This document shows positions 54,054-63,616 of a DNA stretch of 64,000 nucleotides, piece after piece. Position numbers and translations under genes: made by a program. How positions within the stretch are numbered: position 1 is the stretch's first letter; the number at the start of each line of letters is the position of its first letter. Source of the DNA: Phycisphaerales bacterium (GTDB taxonomy: Bacteria; Planctomycetota; Phycisphaerae; UBA1845). The notes beneath the pieces are model-generated. The model saw only the letters and a list, made by a program, of their open reading frames with translations, was not told the origin of the DNA and made no database searches. The stretch is taken from positions 243,821 through 307,820 of the forward strand of contig JACKHH010000001.1 in assembly GCA_020639095.1 (NCBI GenBank), given 5' to 3'.

Positions 54054-55664
54054 ATGAACCCGAATACCGGCCACATTCTGATTGCTGACACCGATCCACA
54101 GCTCACGTCGATGCTGCGCGCCCATCTTGCGAATTCGGGCTTCTCGGTAAACGTTTGCGAATCCGGGAACGATTGCCATCAATACATACTTGAACGTAAG
54201 CCCGACGTTGCAATTCTCGATGCGGACCTTCCCGACATGGGCGGAATCGAAATCGTACGTCGAGTTCATGGCACCGAACAGCAGGCGCCGCTTCCGCTCT
54301 TCATGCTCACCGGACATGGCGAACACAATGACGTGATTCTCGGTCTCGGCGCCGGTGCGCAGGACTACGTCCGCAAACCGTGCGACCTGACGGAGATTAC
54401 GGCGCGAGTACACGCGATGTATCGCCTTCGCGTGGCGCAGCGCGCCATGGAATCAAAGAACTCGACCCTGGCAAACGAAGTCACGCACAAATCGTCGCGT
54501 CTGGAAATGCTCTACCGCTTTGGTAGAGAGCTCAACGACGCGCGCGACGCGGAAACCATCTACGATCTTGTTGTGCGCACGGTGCAGGGCGCGACGGGCT
54601 GCAAACGCATATCGATCATGCGCCACGACGCGCAGGCTGATCGCCTCGTTTGTGTGCGCGCCGTCGGGATTGATCCGAAGATCGCAGAGCAGTTGAGCGT
54701 CGACCCGGCTTCGGGCATCGCCGGGCAGGTGTTCAAGACCGGAAACACCGTCGTTGCCCGCGCAATGAGCAGCGACAAGAACGGCAACAAGCGCTACGAT
54801 TCGGATTCCTTCTTGAGTACGCCGCTCGTCTCCACCTACCTCAACAGCAATGAGCAACGCCTCGGTGTGCTGAACGTCACGGATAAACCGGACGGCTCGC
54901 CGTTCACGCCGGACGAGATCGAGGTGCTGAGTTCGATTGCGGTGTCCGCAGCCATCGCGCTGCACAACGCGGAACAACGGGTGAGCCTGAAACACTCGAT
55001 TCGTGCGCTGCTGCTCACGGTGGGTCGCCTGAGCGAGTACCGCGACGAAGAGACCGGGCTGCACGTCGAACGCGTGCGCGACTACGCGCGGGTGCTCGCG
55101 CGACAGCTTGCAACCAATCCGAAATACGCGGACGTCGTCACGCCGGAATTCATCGAGGACCTGCACCAAGCCGCTCCGCTGCACGACCTCGGCAAGGTGG
55201 CGATCCCGGACGAAATCCTGAACAAACCGGGCAAGCTGACGGACGAAGAATTCCAGATCATGAAGACGCACACGACCATCGGCCGCCATACGCTGAGTCT
55301 GGCGCTCGAGGAGACCGGGTCGGTGCCGCTGCTTCAGATGTGTCTGGACATCGCGTATTGCCACCACGAGCGCTGGGATGGGCGCGGTTATCCGCGTGGT
55401 CTCAGTGGCACGGACATTCCGGTGGCTGCGAGGATCATCGGACTGGTGGACGCATACGACGCGATCACCAGTCAGCGCTGCTACAAGGCGGCGGTCCCGC
55501 ACGGCAAGACGGTGGACATCATCCGAAACGAGTCGGGCAAGCACTTCGATCCGGACATCGTGACGGCATTCCTCGAAGTTGCGGATGAATTCGATCGCAT
55601 TCGAGCAGCCAAGACCGACGGGAGTCACGAGATTCCCCAATTCGCACAGATCGTGGCGCGCTAG
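54054..55664 (+). CDS. Response regulator with GAF and HD-GYP domains
   Basis: Encodes 536 residues from ATG 54054; an in-frame ATG at 54000 (with TATAAG just upstream) is an alternative. Residues 6-125 form a receiver domain (HILIADTDPQLT..., Asp56 in ILDADLPDMGG, and Lys in VRKPCDL). A helical linker leads to a GAF-like domain (about 150-295). The HD-GYP domain (about 310-510) has HDLGKVAIPDEILNKPGKL and HHERWDGRGYPRGLSGTDIP, with the GYP triad intact, so it should hydrolyse cyclic di-GMP. No cognate sensor kinase is adjacent. This would be a cyclic-di-GMP-lowering output of an unknown phosphorelay. Confidence 0.9.
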   Translation: MNPNTGHILIADTDPQLTSMLRAHLANSGFSVNVCESGNDCHQYILERKPDVAILDADLPDMGGIEIVRRVHGTEQQAPLPLFMLTGHGEHNDVILGLGAGAQDYVRKPCDLTEITARVHAMYRLRVAQRAMESKNSTLANEVTHKSSRLEMLYRFGRELNDARDAETIYDLVVRTVQGATGCKRISIMRHDAQADRLVCVRAVGIDPKIAEQLSVDPASGIAGQVFKTGNTVVARAMSSDKNGNKRYDSDSFLSTPLVSTYLNSNEQRLGVLNVTDKPDGSPFTPDEIEVLSSIAVSAAIALHNAEQRVSLKHSIRALLLTVGRLSEYRDEETGLHVERVRDYARVLARQLATNPKYADVVTPEFIEDLHQAAPLHDLGKVAIPDEILNKPGKLTDEEFQIMKTHTTIGRHTLSLALEETGSVPLLQMCLDIAYCHHERWDGRGYPRGLSGTDIPVAARIIGLVDAYDAITSQRCYKAAVPHGKTVDIIRNESGKHFDPDIVTAFLEVADEFDRIRAAKTDGSHEIPQFAQIVAR

Positions 55665-56043
55665 CGCGAGGAGTAGCCGGAGTCCCGTGTTGGCGCCCCG
55701 CGGACCGCGCGGCATGGCGACCTCGCACGACACGGTCAACTCCACAAAGTCGCGACCGTCAGTTCCCACGCGAACATTTCGTTTGAAGCACCGACTCCGC
55801 GATTGGTGCGGGGGCCATTCCCGGGCGTTCCAGCGGAGTTCGCGCTCGCGCCAATGCGCATGCTCGCCGGGCCCGATCGTACCGGCGTTCAATGCACGAC
55901 CCATCACGCGCGGTGTCGCTATGGACGCGCCAATTTCGCGCTTGTAGCATGACACGCTTTCAGACCGAGCGTTGGTCGACGTGGAGATCAACTCAACCGT
56001 AGCGCTGGTTAAGCTTCCGATCGACAACCGAGGAGATTCGCCG
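55665..56043. other. Gene-free spacer
   Basis: About 380 bases without a supported gene, repeat or promoter. The open frames crossing it have arginine/serine-rich products typical of shadow translations. GAGGAG at 56030-56035 belongs to the next gene. Confidence 0.5.
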
Positions 56044-57195
56044 ATGCTCGCGGAATTCACTGGTGACGTTGCTGTCGGGGATTTGCTGAACGCGGGATTA
56101 CTTCTCGTCGCCGGCGCTGCGTTGTACCTGGAATCTCGGCGCGCCCGCGTCGCGGCCAACCGCGAGGTTTACCAGCGGTTGGAACTGGCGTCGATCGATT
56201 TCTTTCGGTTTGGCGCGTCGAATATCGAGACGATTCGTCCGCTCTGGGAGACCGGGCGGACCGCTCCGCCCAAGGGTACGGCTGAGCACATCGTGTACAT
56301 GGACTATGTTTGCCAGATTCTGAATCTATTCGAGATGGCCGTGCGATTCCGCGTCGAGGGAATCATGCCGCCGCCCGTATTTGCAAGTTGGGTGCAATGG
56401 TTTTTTGACGTCTGCTCGGCGCCCGGTTTTGCCTCGATTTGGGTGAACGCCCGCGACAACTATATTCTGGAATTGCGAACGATTCTCAACGAAGGCGTCA
56501 GGTTGGTTAGCGAAAACCCGGACGACTTGGCGGCCGCCGAGGAGGAATTCAAGGCGTTTCTGTGCGAGCGATTCAAGTGCAAGGATCTCGCGACATTGTG
56601 CAAACCGGCGGATTGTCAGGAGAAAACTGCGAATGGAACGCGCCCATCGGACAGCGATTCCGATATCGCCGTTGCGTGGCGCCGCGATGAAAGTGAGATA
56701 CCAGAGCTGGCGTGGTTGTTCACGGACAATGTGGACGGCAGTTACATCTCCGCCGGCGAGTTGCGCTGCGGCAGAACGGATCCCGATGGTTCGTGGGCGC
56801 CAGATCTGGCTGAAGTGATTGAACAAGAGATACGAGCGCAACGGAGCGACGACGCGCACAGTTTGGGGCCAAACCGGACGGTGGTGGCCAGGAAAGACGG
56901 ACATCTCATCGGTATTGCGATCGTCGCGTACCACGCGGAAGCACGGATACCATACGCGATCGTCGAAGACCTGGTGGTCGCGCACTACGCACGACATGGT
57001 GGCGTCGGGTCGCGGATTCTTGAATGGATCGAGGAACAGGCCCTCCGGGAAGGGCTCGTGCATTTGCACGCGGAGTGCGCCGTCGGTAACAAGGATGCGC
57101 AGATGTTTTTTGCGGCGCGCGGTTTCGTCGCGCGCTCCACGGTCAGGGTGAAGTCGCTTGCTGTGGCCGCGTCCGTGGAACAGTCAACCGCATGA
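56044..57195 (+). CDS. Membrane-anchored protein with C-terminal GNAT acetyltransferase domain
   Basis: Encodes 383 residues from ATG 56044, with GAGGAG about 8 bases upstream. A hydrophobic helix (LLNAGLLLVAGAALYLE, about 14-30) anchors the N terminus. A helical domain follows (about 35-195; VYQRLELASIDFFRFG..., PVFASWVQWFFD), loosely like DUF4760 membrane proteins. After a linker (about 195-215) comes a GNAT domain: RTVVARKDGHLIGIAIVAYH, VEDLVVAHYARHGGVGSRILEWIEEQA and NKDAQMFFAARGFVARS. The acetyl-CoA loop ARHGGVGS is the expected Q/RxxGxG/A form. It should acetylate an unknown substrate at the cytoplasmic membrane face. Confidence 0.7.
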   Translation: MLAEFTGDVAVGDLLNAGLLLVAGAALYLESRRARVAANREVYQRLELASIDFFRFGASNIETIRPLWETGRTAPPKGTAEHIVYMDYVCQILNLFEMAVRFRVEGIMPPPVFASWVQWFFDVCSAPGFASIWVNARDNYILELRTILNEGVRLVSENPDDLAAAEEEFKAFLCERFKCKDLATLCKPADCQEKTANGTRPSDSDSDIAVAWRRDESEIPELAWLFTDNVDGSYISAGELRCGRTDPDGSWAPDLAEVIEQEIRAQRSDDAHSLGPNRTVVARKDGHLIGIAIVAYHAEARIPYAIVEDLVVAHYARHGGVGSRILEWIEEQALREGLVHLHAECAVGNKDAQMFFAARGFVARSTVRVKSLAVAASVEQSTA

Positions 57196-57234
57196 CCCGC
57201 GATGTTCTTGGACAATCCACAATGTCGGGACGCG

Positions 57235-59361
57235 ATGCGTAGACCACGCCGGGAAACAACGCCACCCACAACACCACAAAGCCCGCCCGGATTGCGCGGC
57301 GGAGTGCTCGTGGCGCTGGCGGCACTCCTGGTTTATGCCAATTCGGCGCCCAACCGTTTTGCTTACGACGATGTCGCAGTGGTGCGCGAGAATCCGCTGG
57401 TCGCGGATGCGCATTGGTGGTCGGCGTGGACGCACCCGTATTGGCCGGCGCTGGGTCAGAGCGCGTACGAGGTGGTGGCGTATCGGCCAGTGACGATCCA
57501 GACGTTTCGCTGGCAGTATCAGTTGTCCGGTCTCAATCCGCTGCCCTTTCACTTGTTCAACGTGTTGTTGCACGCGGCCATCAGTGCCGGGGGGTGGTGG
57601 TTGGCGCGCCGGTTTGGGGCGTCCGCCGGTGTCGCGTTGTTCGCGGGATTGGTTTTCGCGGTGCATCCGCTGCACACGGAAGCCGTGGCGAATGTCGTCG
57701 GTCGCGGCGACCTGCTGGCTGCGGGCGGGACGCTATTGGCGGTGGGGCTTGCGCTGATTGGGCGCGAACGGGCTTCGACGCGTGCGCGGGCGGGGCTGTG
57801 GTGCGCGGCATGGGTGGCGGCGAGTCTTGCGCTGCTGTCGAAAGAGAATGGAATAGCGGGGCTGGTCGTGGTTGCATTGATCGCAGTGCGTAAACCGGCA
57901 GGTGCGCAGAACGCATCGCATGTTGGCCGACGATTGGTCCGTGCATTGGTTCCCGCGCTGGTGATCTTCGCGGGCTATTTGCTGGTACGTTACGAGGTTT
58001 GCGGCGCGCGGTTGTCGGTGACCGGGCAGCGCGTGGCGGTCGCGAACCCACTCGACGACGCGCCGGAGATTGCCCGTTGGCTGACGCCGCCCGCGTTACT
58101 GGGACGCTATGTCGCGCTGTCGATTTCGCCGCATCGTTTGCTGTGCGACTACTCGCTCAACGTCCTGCCCCCGGTGACCGATCTGGCGGACGCGATGCTT
58201 TGGCTGGGGATTGTGTTTCTTGCGGGTTGTGCTGCACTGGTCGCGCGATTCGGGCGTCAGCAACCGGCATACGTTCTCCTGTTCGTTGGGTTTTGCGCAA
58301 GCTACCTGCCGGTGAGCAACGCGCTGATGCTGATTGATACGATCTTTGCCGAGCGGTTGTGGTACGGGCCATCGCTGTGGCTTTGCATTGCGCTGGCGCT
58401 CGGGCTGGACGTGGTCATTGAGCGCTACGCGGAGCACCGGAAGATGCTGAGCGGGTTGGGGGCTGTCGCGTTGGTTGCGCTGGCGGCGCGGACGATGGTG
58501 CGCAATCCGGACTGGCGGGACACGCGCACGATCATTGCGCGCGACTTGGCGGAGATGCAGCCGCCCCACCGCAGCGCTCGCTTGTGCTTATTTCATGCGG
58601 AAGACCTGCTGGCTGACGGATTGCCGGAAGACGCAGCCACGCTGCTGCGCGAAGCCATCACGATCTATCCCGATGAAGCGCGGTACCACCGGGCGCTCGG
58701 ACGGGCATTGCTGGCCATGGGAAATCCCATGGAAGCGATCGTCGCGCTACGCGACGCGGTGAAGATCGACCCGAGTCGGCGCGAGTCGATCGCGTTGCTG
58801 GAGCAGGCTAAGCTGGCGGCGGCAGGTCATGATCCGCAGGCGGAGTACGCGGCTGCCCGCGCGGAAGCGGAGGCGCATTCCCATGATCTGGGCGCGCTCA
58901 CGCGGTGGGCCCGGCTGGCGGAGACAGTCGCGCCACAGGATGCGGTTGAAGCCTACCGCCAGCTTACATCGGTTGCACCGGACAACGTCGCGCACTGGTC
59001 GGGGTTGGCGCTCGCGGAATATGCGGCTGGTAATGCCGTCGCATCGGCAGAGACCTATCGCAGTCTCCTGAAACACTGGCCGGACAACTGGAACGCGCAT
59101 ACGAATCTGGCGCTTCTGCTGATGGACCGCGCGAACCCAGCGCTGTACGACGCGGACGCCGCGCTCGCGCACGCGAACCGCGCGGTGGAACTTGCGCCCG
59201 CGAACTGGCAACTGCGCGTCAATCTCGCGGAGGTGACGGCGCGCTGCGGCGATCCGCAATTGGCTGCGACCATGTTTGAAGTGCTCGCGGACCAGAGCGC
59301 CGACGACCCGACGGCTCAGCGACTCTACCGGGAACGGGCCCGCCACCTGCGCAGTCAGTAA
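57235..59361 (+). CDS. TMTC-like membrane O-glycosyltransferase with TPR domain
   Basis: Encodes 708 residues from ATG 57235; an in-frame ATG at 57202 is possible. About ten transmembrane helices (to about 450) carry the family landmarks: NRFAYDDVAVVRENPLV, YRPVTIQTFRWQYQLSGLNPLPFHLFNVLLH, VVGRGDLLAAG, LSKENGIAG and FAERLWYGPS. These match TMTC1-4/DUF1736 O-mannosyltransferases, which use lipid-linked sugar. The C-terminal 250 residues are TPR repeats (DEARYHRALGRALLAMGNPMEA, VAHWSGLALAEYAAGNAVAS) facing the periplasm. The acidic DD in the first loop is the probable catalytic site. A GT2 enzyme at 53051 could supply its donor. Confidence 0.8.
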   Translation: MRRPRRETTPPTTPQSPPGLRGGVLVALAALLVYANSAPNRFAYDDVAVVRENPLVADAHWWSAWTHPYWPALGQSAYEVVAYRPVTIQTFRWQYQLSGLNPLPFHLFNVLLHAAISAGGWWLARRFGASAGVALFAGLVFAVHPLHTEAVANVVGRGDLLAAGGTLLAVGLALIGRERASTRARAGLWCAAWVAASLALLSKENGIAGLVVVALIAVRKPAGAQNASHVGRRLVRALVPALVIFAGYLLVRYEVCGARLSVTGQRVAVANPLDDAPEIARWLTPPALLGRYVALSISPHRLLCDYSLNVLPPVTDLADAMLWLGIVFLAGCAALVARFGRQQPAYVLLFVGFCASYLPVSNALMLIDTIFAERLWYGPSLWLCIALALGLDVVIERYAEHRKMLSGLGAVALVALAARTMVRNPDWRDTRTIIARDLAEMQPPHRSARLCLFHAEDLLADGLPEDAATLLREAITIYPDEARYHRALGRALLAMGNPMEAIVALRDAVKIDPSRRESIALLEQAKLAAAGHDPQAEYAAARAEAEAHSHDLGALTRWARLAETVAPQDAVEAYRQLTSVAPDNVAHWSGLALAEYAAGNAVASAETYRSLLKHWPDNWNAHTNLALLLMDRANPALYDADAALAHANRAVELAPANWQLRVNLAEVTARCGDPQLAATMFEVLADQSADDPTAQRLYRERARHLRSQ

Positions 59362-59461
59362 CTGGCTGCTGGGAATCGCGCGGCACGCCCATCAAACCGC
59401 GTGCCTGGCCGGCGTTCGGACAAACTCTGAACACAATCCCGTTTGCAACCGACAATCTCTC

Positions 59462-59467
59462 TATAAT
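59462..59467 (+). promoter_or_regulatory. Possible -10 element upstream of the M1 peptidase gene
   Basis: A perfect TATAAT lies about 86 bases before ATG 59553. No good -35 hexamer is found 16-18 bases upstream, so this is a weak call resting on one hexamer and its position in the spacer. Confidence 0.35.
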
Positions 59468-59552
59468 GAGCGTAGGGGCCATCGCCGGTTCAGGGGCTGG
59501 CGTTTATCGCCCACGCCCATTGCGCGTCGCACAACCTATGGAGATGCACATC

Positions 59553-61940
59553 ATGATGACGGCTGTCGATTTGAGACTGCGCACGTTGCGTTCCGCGGTT
59601 GCTTTTTGCCTTACGCTCGCGATTGTCGGGAGCCAACTGCAAGCGGCTGTCCCGGCGCTCGATCGCGCGTCCGGCGAAGGCAAGGCGCTCGACCTGTGTT
59701 CGCACGAGCGGGCGGAACTGCTGCGCGAACGCTTCGAAGCCGACTTGCCGGTGCGCTCGCGCGCGGCGCTGGAAGCGGACGCCGATACCGATGTGCTGCA
59801 CTACTTCCTGGATATTGAGATCATCCCGGAGACGAGCGGTCCGACGTTCACGGCAGTCCGCGTCGAAGGGGTTTCCACAATTGACGCGACGCCGACGAGC
59901 GACGGTCTGACCGAGTTTACGGTGGACCTGCACACCGCACTGACGGTGAGCACTGTAACGGGCGACCTGGCGAGCTGGTCGCGCGTGGGCGCGACGGTCG
60001 TCATCACGCTCGACCATGCGTACGATGCCGGCGAGGTTTTTGAGGTCGCGATCAGCTACTCGGGCTATCCCGACTCAGCTGGTTTTGGCGCATTCGAGTG
60101 GTGGACGCGGAACAGCAATCTGGTGGTGGGCACGCTGTCGGAGCCGTACTACGCGCGCACCTGGTGGCCTTGCAAGGATTCGCTGGGCGACAAAGCCACC
60201 ATGCAGATGCACGTGACCGTTCCGGACGGGTTGGTGGTTGCGTCGAACGGCATCGACGAGGGGAGTGTGTCGGTCGGTGGCGGGCGCACGAAGTTCATGT
60301 GGCACGAAACGTATCCCATGATGCCCTATCTCGCGTCGCTCGCGATCACCAATTACAAGCGCTACGACATCGACTTCGACTATGTGGACAGCAACGGTCC
60401 GCAGACGATGCCGGTGTTGTGCTACCTTTACCCCGATCATTGGAACAACATCCTCGACGAGCCATACGAGTCGTGGAAAGCGGGCTGCGATGAATTGCTC
60501 GACATGCTCCATTATCTCGGAGACGCCTACGGACGGTATCCGTTCATTGCTGAGAAGTACGGCGTGGCGGAAATCGGCGGAGGTGGTGTGGGCGCGAACA
60601 TGGAGCACCAGACGATCAGCAGCATGTATTACATCAACAATTACAGCGACACGATGGCGCACGAACTCGCGCACCACTGGTGGGGCGACAACGTCACCTG
60701 CGGCACGTGGTACGACATCTGGCTCAACGAAGGGTTTGCGACCTATTCCGAAGCGATCTATCGCGAACTCAAGCCAAGCGGCGGAATCAGTTCGTATTGG
60801 AGCCGAATGATCTCACGTCGTCCTTCGCAACCGAATAATCAGGTGTATCGCACGAGTATCTCGTCGGTGGGCGCGATCTTCAGCGGCAACGATGTGTACA
60901 ACAAGGGCTCGTGGGTGCTGCACATGCTGCGCCACGTGATGGGCGACGAGGCGTTCTTCACGGCACTGGCGGACTATCGCGCGGCGTACACCGGCGGATC
61001 CGCCACCACAGCTGAGTTCGCGGCGACCATCTCGGCGAGTTTTGGAAACGACCTATCGTGGTTCACCGACGAATGGGTGATGAATCCGGGCAGCCCGCGC
61101 TATCAATGGAACTATGCAAGCGCTGTCATCGACGGTCAGAACTACCTCAAGCTGATGGTTCAGCAGACGCAGAATTCGCAGGGGTACGGACTCTTCATCA
61201 TGCCGATCGACATTCGCGTCACCACCGGATCGGGTACGACGGTGCATCGCGTTTGGAACGATGCTTGGAGCGAGTACTTCGTCATTCCGATCGACGGCGC
61301 GCCGACGCTGGTCGAGTTCGACGAGGATAGCGGGGTATCCAACTACAACTGGATCCTTTGGCAGTCGGCGACGCAGACCGGCACGGTCAGCCCCCCGCCG
61401 GTGCTCATCAGCGCGGATTGGTCGCCGTTTGCGAATACCGGCACGGACAGCGTTGTCGTGCTCCAATTCAGCGAGGATATCGGAAGTCTGTCGGCTGGTG
61501 ATGTCGCGATGGTCGGCGACAGCTTCGGAGTGCAGGCGCCGTCGGCGGTCGCGTACAACAGCGGGCTGCGTTCAGCCACAGTCACATTCAGCAACTTACC
61601 CTTTGATGGCTACACGTTGACGCTCATCGCATCGGGAATCAGCGCAAACAGCAAGGACCTCGATGGTGAGATCGACGACAGCGCGTGGTACGACACGCAG
61701 TTGCTGCCATCGGGCGACGGCATACCGGGTGGCGATTCGGTGCTCACGGTTTATCACCGTCTGGGTGACTACGACGGTGACGGCGACGTCGATGCAGCCG
61801 ACCTGAACGAAGACGTGGACTGCCTGACGGGTCCCGGCAACTATGCGCCGCTGAGCGATTGTGCCGCGTTTGACTTCGACGTTGACGGCGATGTCGATCT
61901 CCACGACTTCCGGGCATTTCAGGCTGCATACGACCAATAG
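59553..61940 (+). CDS. Secreted M1-family metallopeptidase with dockerin-like end
   Basis: Encodes 795 residues. ATG 59553 follows GGAG by 9 bases; other in-frame ATGs lie just upstream. A signal peptide ends near SQLQAA (about residue 32). The M1 catalytic domain has MAHELAHHWWGD (His370, Glu371, His374) with Glu393 in NEGFATY, and GGVGANMEHQ in place of the GAMEN exopeptidase motif, so peptidase activity is expected but N-terminal anchoring may differ. A beta-sandwich (about 625-710) precedes two dockerin-like loops, DYDGDGDVDAAD and DFDVDGDVDLHD. It would be an extracellular peptidase. Confidence 0.9.
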   Translation: MMTAVDLRLRTLRSAVAFCLTLAIVGSQLQAAVPALDRASGEGKALDLCSHERAELLRERFEADLPVRSRAALEADADTDVLHYFLDIEIIPETSGPTFTAVRVEGVSTIDATPTSDGLTEFTVDLHTALTVSTVTGDLASWSRVGATVVITLDHAYDAGEVFEVAISYSGYPDSAGFGAFEWWTRNSNLVVGTLSEPYYARTWWPCKDSLGDKATMQMHVTVPDGLVVASNGIDEGSVSVGGGRTKFMWHETYPMMPYLASLAITNYKRYDIDFDYVDSNGPQTMPVLCYLYPDHWNNILDEPYESWKAGCDELLDMLHYLGDAYGRYPFIAEKYGVAEIGGGGVGANMEHQTISSMYYINNYSDTMAHELAHHWWGDNVTCGTWYDIWLNEGFATYSEAIYRELKPSGGISSYWSRMISRRPSQPNNQVYRTSISSVGAIFSGNDVYNKGSWVLHMLRHVMGDEAFFTALADYRAAYTGGSATTAEFAATISASFGNDLSWFTDEWVMNPGSPRYQWNYASAVIDGQNYLKLMVQQTQNSQGYGLFIMPIDIRVTTGSGTTVHRVWNDAWSEYFVIPIDGAPTLVEFDEDSGVSNYNWILWQSATQTGTVSPPPVLISADWSPFANTGTDSVVVLQFSEDIGSLSAGDVAMVGDSFGVQAPSAVAYNSGLRSATVTFSNLPFDGYTLTLIASGISANSKDLDGEIDDSAWYDTQLLPSGDGIPGGDSVLTVYHRLGDYDGDGDVDAADLNEDVDCLTGPGNYAPLSDCAAFDFDVDGDVDLHDFRAFQAAYDQ

Positions 61941-62234
61941 CCCGCGACACCGGCGGCGAATCCTGGCTGCGGGGTTCTCCGCGTCAATGAGAGATATTCC
62001 ACATTCCGGCACCGGCGCGGCATCGGCTGACTTCGCTGCCGCGCGCTCATATCCACCCCTATCAACCTGAAAACGGGGTAGCAGCCTTCCCGATGCGCCA
62101 TAGCCGGACTTTGCGCCACGGCACGGAAAATGCCCTCGGGCATGCAGGGTATTGCGCGAAGAGTGTCATTCATCGACTGGTTCGACGTGTCGCCGTGCGC
62201 GGCATGTGCGGACAGATTGGGAGCGTCGATCACC

Positions 62235-63614
62235 ATGACACCTACTCCGCCGTATCCATCGACCCGCGTTCAATCTCGATTGACACCGCTGGTGGCCATC
62301 GCGTTCGGCGTGTTCGTGCTCGCGCTGCTGCGCGGGTGCGAATCGACACCGTCGAATCCGACACCAACCCCCACGCCCACACCGGGCAACAACGACCCAA
62401 CCGCCCGCGCGTCAGATTGCCTGGGCTGCCACACCAACGAAACCATGCTCAAACTTGTCGCACGCGACGAACCGCCCGCCGTGGAAGAATCGGGCGAGGG
62501 CTGAGGCGGCAGCGTTTCTCCCCTGCTGGTCTGGGAGAAGGTGCTGGTCAGCACCGAATTCGCGAGTTCAACGCATGGAGGATTGGGCTGCATCACCTGT
62601 CACGGTGGGCAGGACGGAATTCTCGAAAAGGAACAAGCGCACGAAGGCATGGTGATCGACCCGTCCGTGGGTGAAGCGGCTGCCTGCAAAGCGTGCCACG
62701 CAACCGAATCCGCCAACTTGCAGGTCAGCCTGCACGCAACCCAGGAGGGCTACTTCACCGCGTTTGCGCGTCGCGGCGGCGATGCCGAAGGCGAAGCGTT
62801 CCACGGCATGTTCGAGGCGCGCTGCGCGAGTTGTCATGCGAGTTGCGGGCAGTGTCACATCAGCAGGCCGACATCGGTCGGCGGTGGATTGACGCACGGC
62901 CACACGTTCCGCAAGACGCCGTCGCAAACGAACCAGTGTACCGCGTGCCATGGCAGCCGCGTCGGCGATGAGTTCCGCGGCAAGAACGCGGGGATCGCAC
63001 CGGATGCGCACTACATCAGTGGTATGAACTGCATGGATTGCCACACGGCTGTCGAGTTGCACGGCGACGGCACGACGCCCGCTCACCGCTATGCGAACGA
63101 CGCGGGACCGAAGTGCGAGAACTGCCACGCGGACGCGGTGGCAGCCGATTCGGGCATTGCCTACCACACGCTGCACGGCAACAAGGTGGCGTGCCAGGTG
63201 TGCCACTCGGTGTCGTACAAGAACTGCTACTCCTGCCACGTTGAACTTGACGAGCAGGGTTTGGAATTCCCGTCGGAAATGGATTTCCGCATCGGGCGCA
63301 ATGTGGAGATCAGCGAGAGTCGGCCTTACGAGTACGTGCTCGTGCGACATATTCCAATTACGCCGGAGACGTACGCGGCGTGGAACCTGACGATGCCGAA
63401 CTACGCGGGATCGCCGACATGGCGCATGGCGACGCCGCACAACATTCAGAAAAACACGCCGCAGACCGAGTCGTGCGACAACTGTCATGATGACACCAGT
63501 TTGTTCCTGACGTCGGCGTACATTCAGGAGCTGATCACTCGCGGCGTGATGATTCAAGACGAAGTGGAAGCCAACCAATCGGTTGTGGTCAATGAACTCA
63601 GTGGAGGTCCCTGA
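62235..63614 (+). CDS. Eleven-haem c-type cytochrome, interrupted by an in-frame TGA (candidate selenocysteine at position 90)
   Basis: Start ATG 62235 follows GGGAG by 12 bases. The first 89 codons give an export signal or anchor (TPLVAIAFGVFVLALLRGC, Cys35), a Pro/Thr-rich linker and one haem site CLGCH, ending EESGEG. TGA 62502-62504 follows; the same frame continues without a shift into 368 more residues, beginning GGSVSPLLVWEKVLVS, with ten further CxxCH sites (CITCH, CKACH, CASCH, CGQCH, CTACH, CMDCH, CENCH, CQVCH, CYSCH, CDNCH). The product would have 459 residues with an inserted amino acid at codon 90. Only the first part has an export signal, which haem attachment needs. Candidate SECIS at 62516-62539. 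A rhodanese lipoprotein follows 2 bases after the stop. Interpretation as selenoprotein is inferred; nonsense mutation is the alternative. Confidence 0.7.
62502..62539 (+). promoter_or_regulatory. In-frame UGA with candidate bacterial SECIS stem-loop
   Basis: TGA 62502-62504 is followed after 11 bases by a perfect 7-bp stem: TTCTCCC (62516-62522) with GGGAGAA (62533-62539). The 10-base loop CTGCTGGTCT (62523-62532) contains GGTCT, the same five bases found in the apical loop of the E. coli fdhF SECIS, recognised by SelB. A U-G pair (62515/62540) can extend the stem. The 11-base UGA-to-stem spacing is the usual one in bacterial selenoprotein mRNAs. Confidence 0.6.
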
Positions 63615-63616
63615 CG

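Noticed and set aside
54453..56159. 568-codon minus-strand open frame
   Set aside because: Antisense to the HD-GYP regulator, whose receiver and HD-GYP motifs are certain.
62235..62504. Altered genetic code (TGA as Trp or Gly)
   Set aside because: Many neighbouring genes end in TGA at the expected family length (for example at 492, 12761, 24057, 35518), so TGA is a normal stop here.
62541..63614. A separate cytochrome gene starting at GTG 62541
   Set aside because: It would have no export signal, the purine-rich GGGAGAAG lies too close to the GTG, and the frame upstream is continuous except for one TGA. The bases before the GTG encode a plausible linker (GGSVSPLLVWEK).
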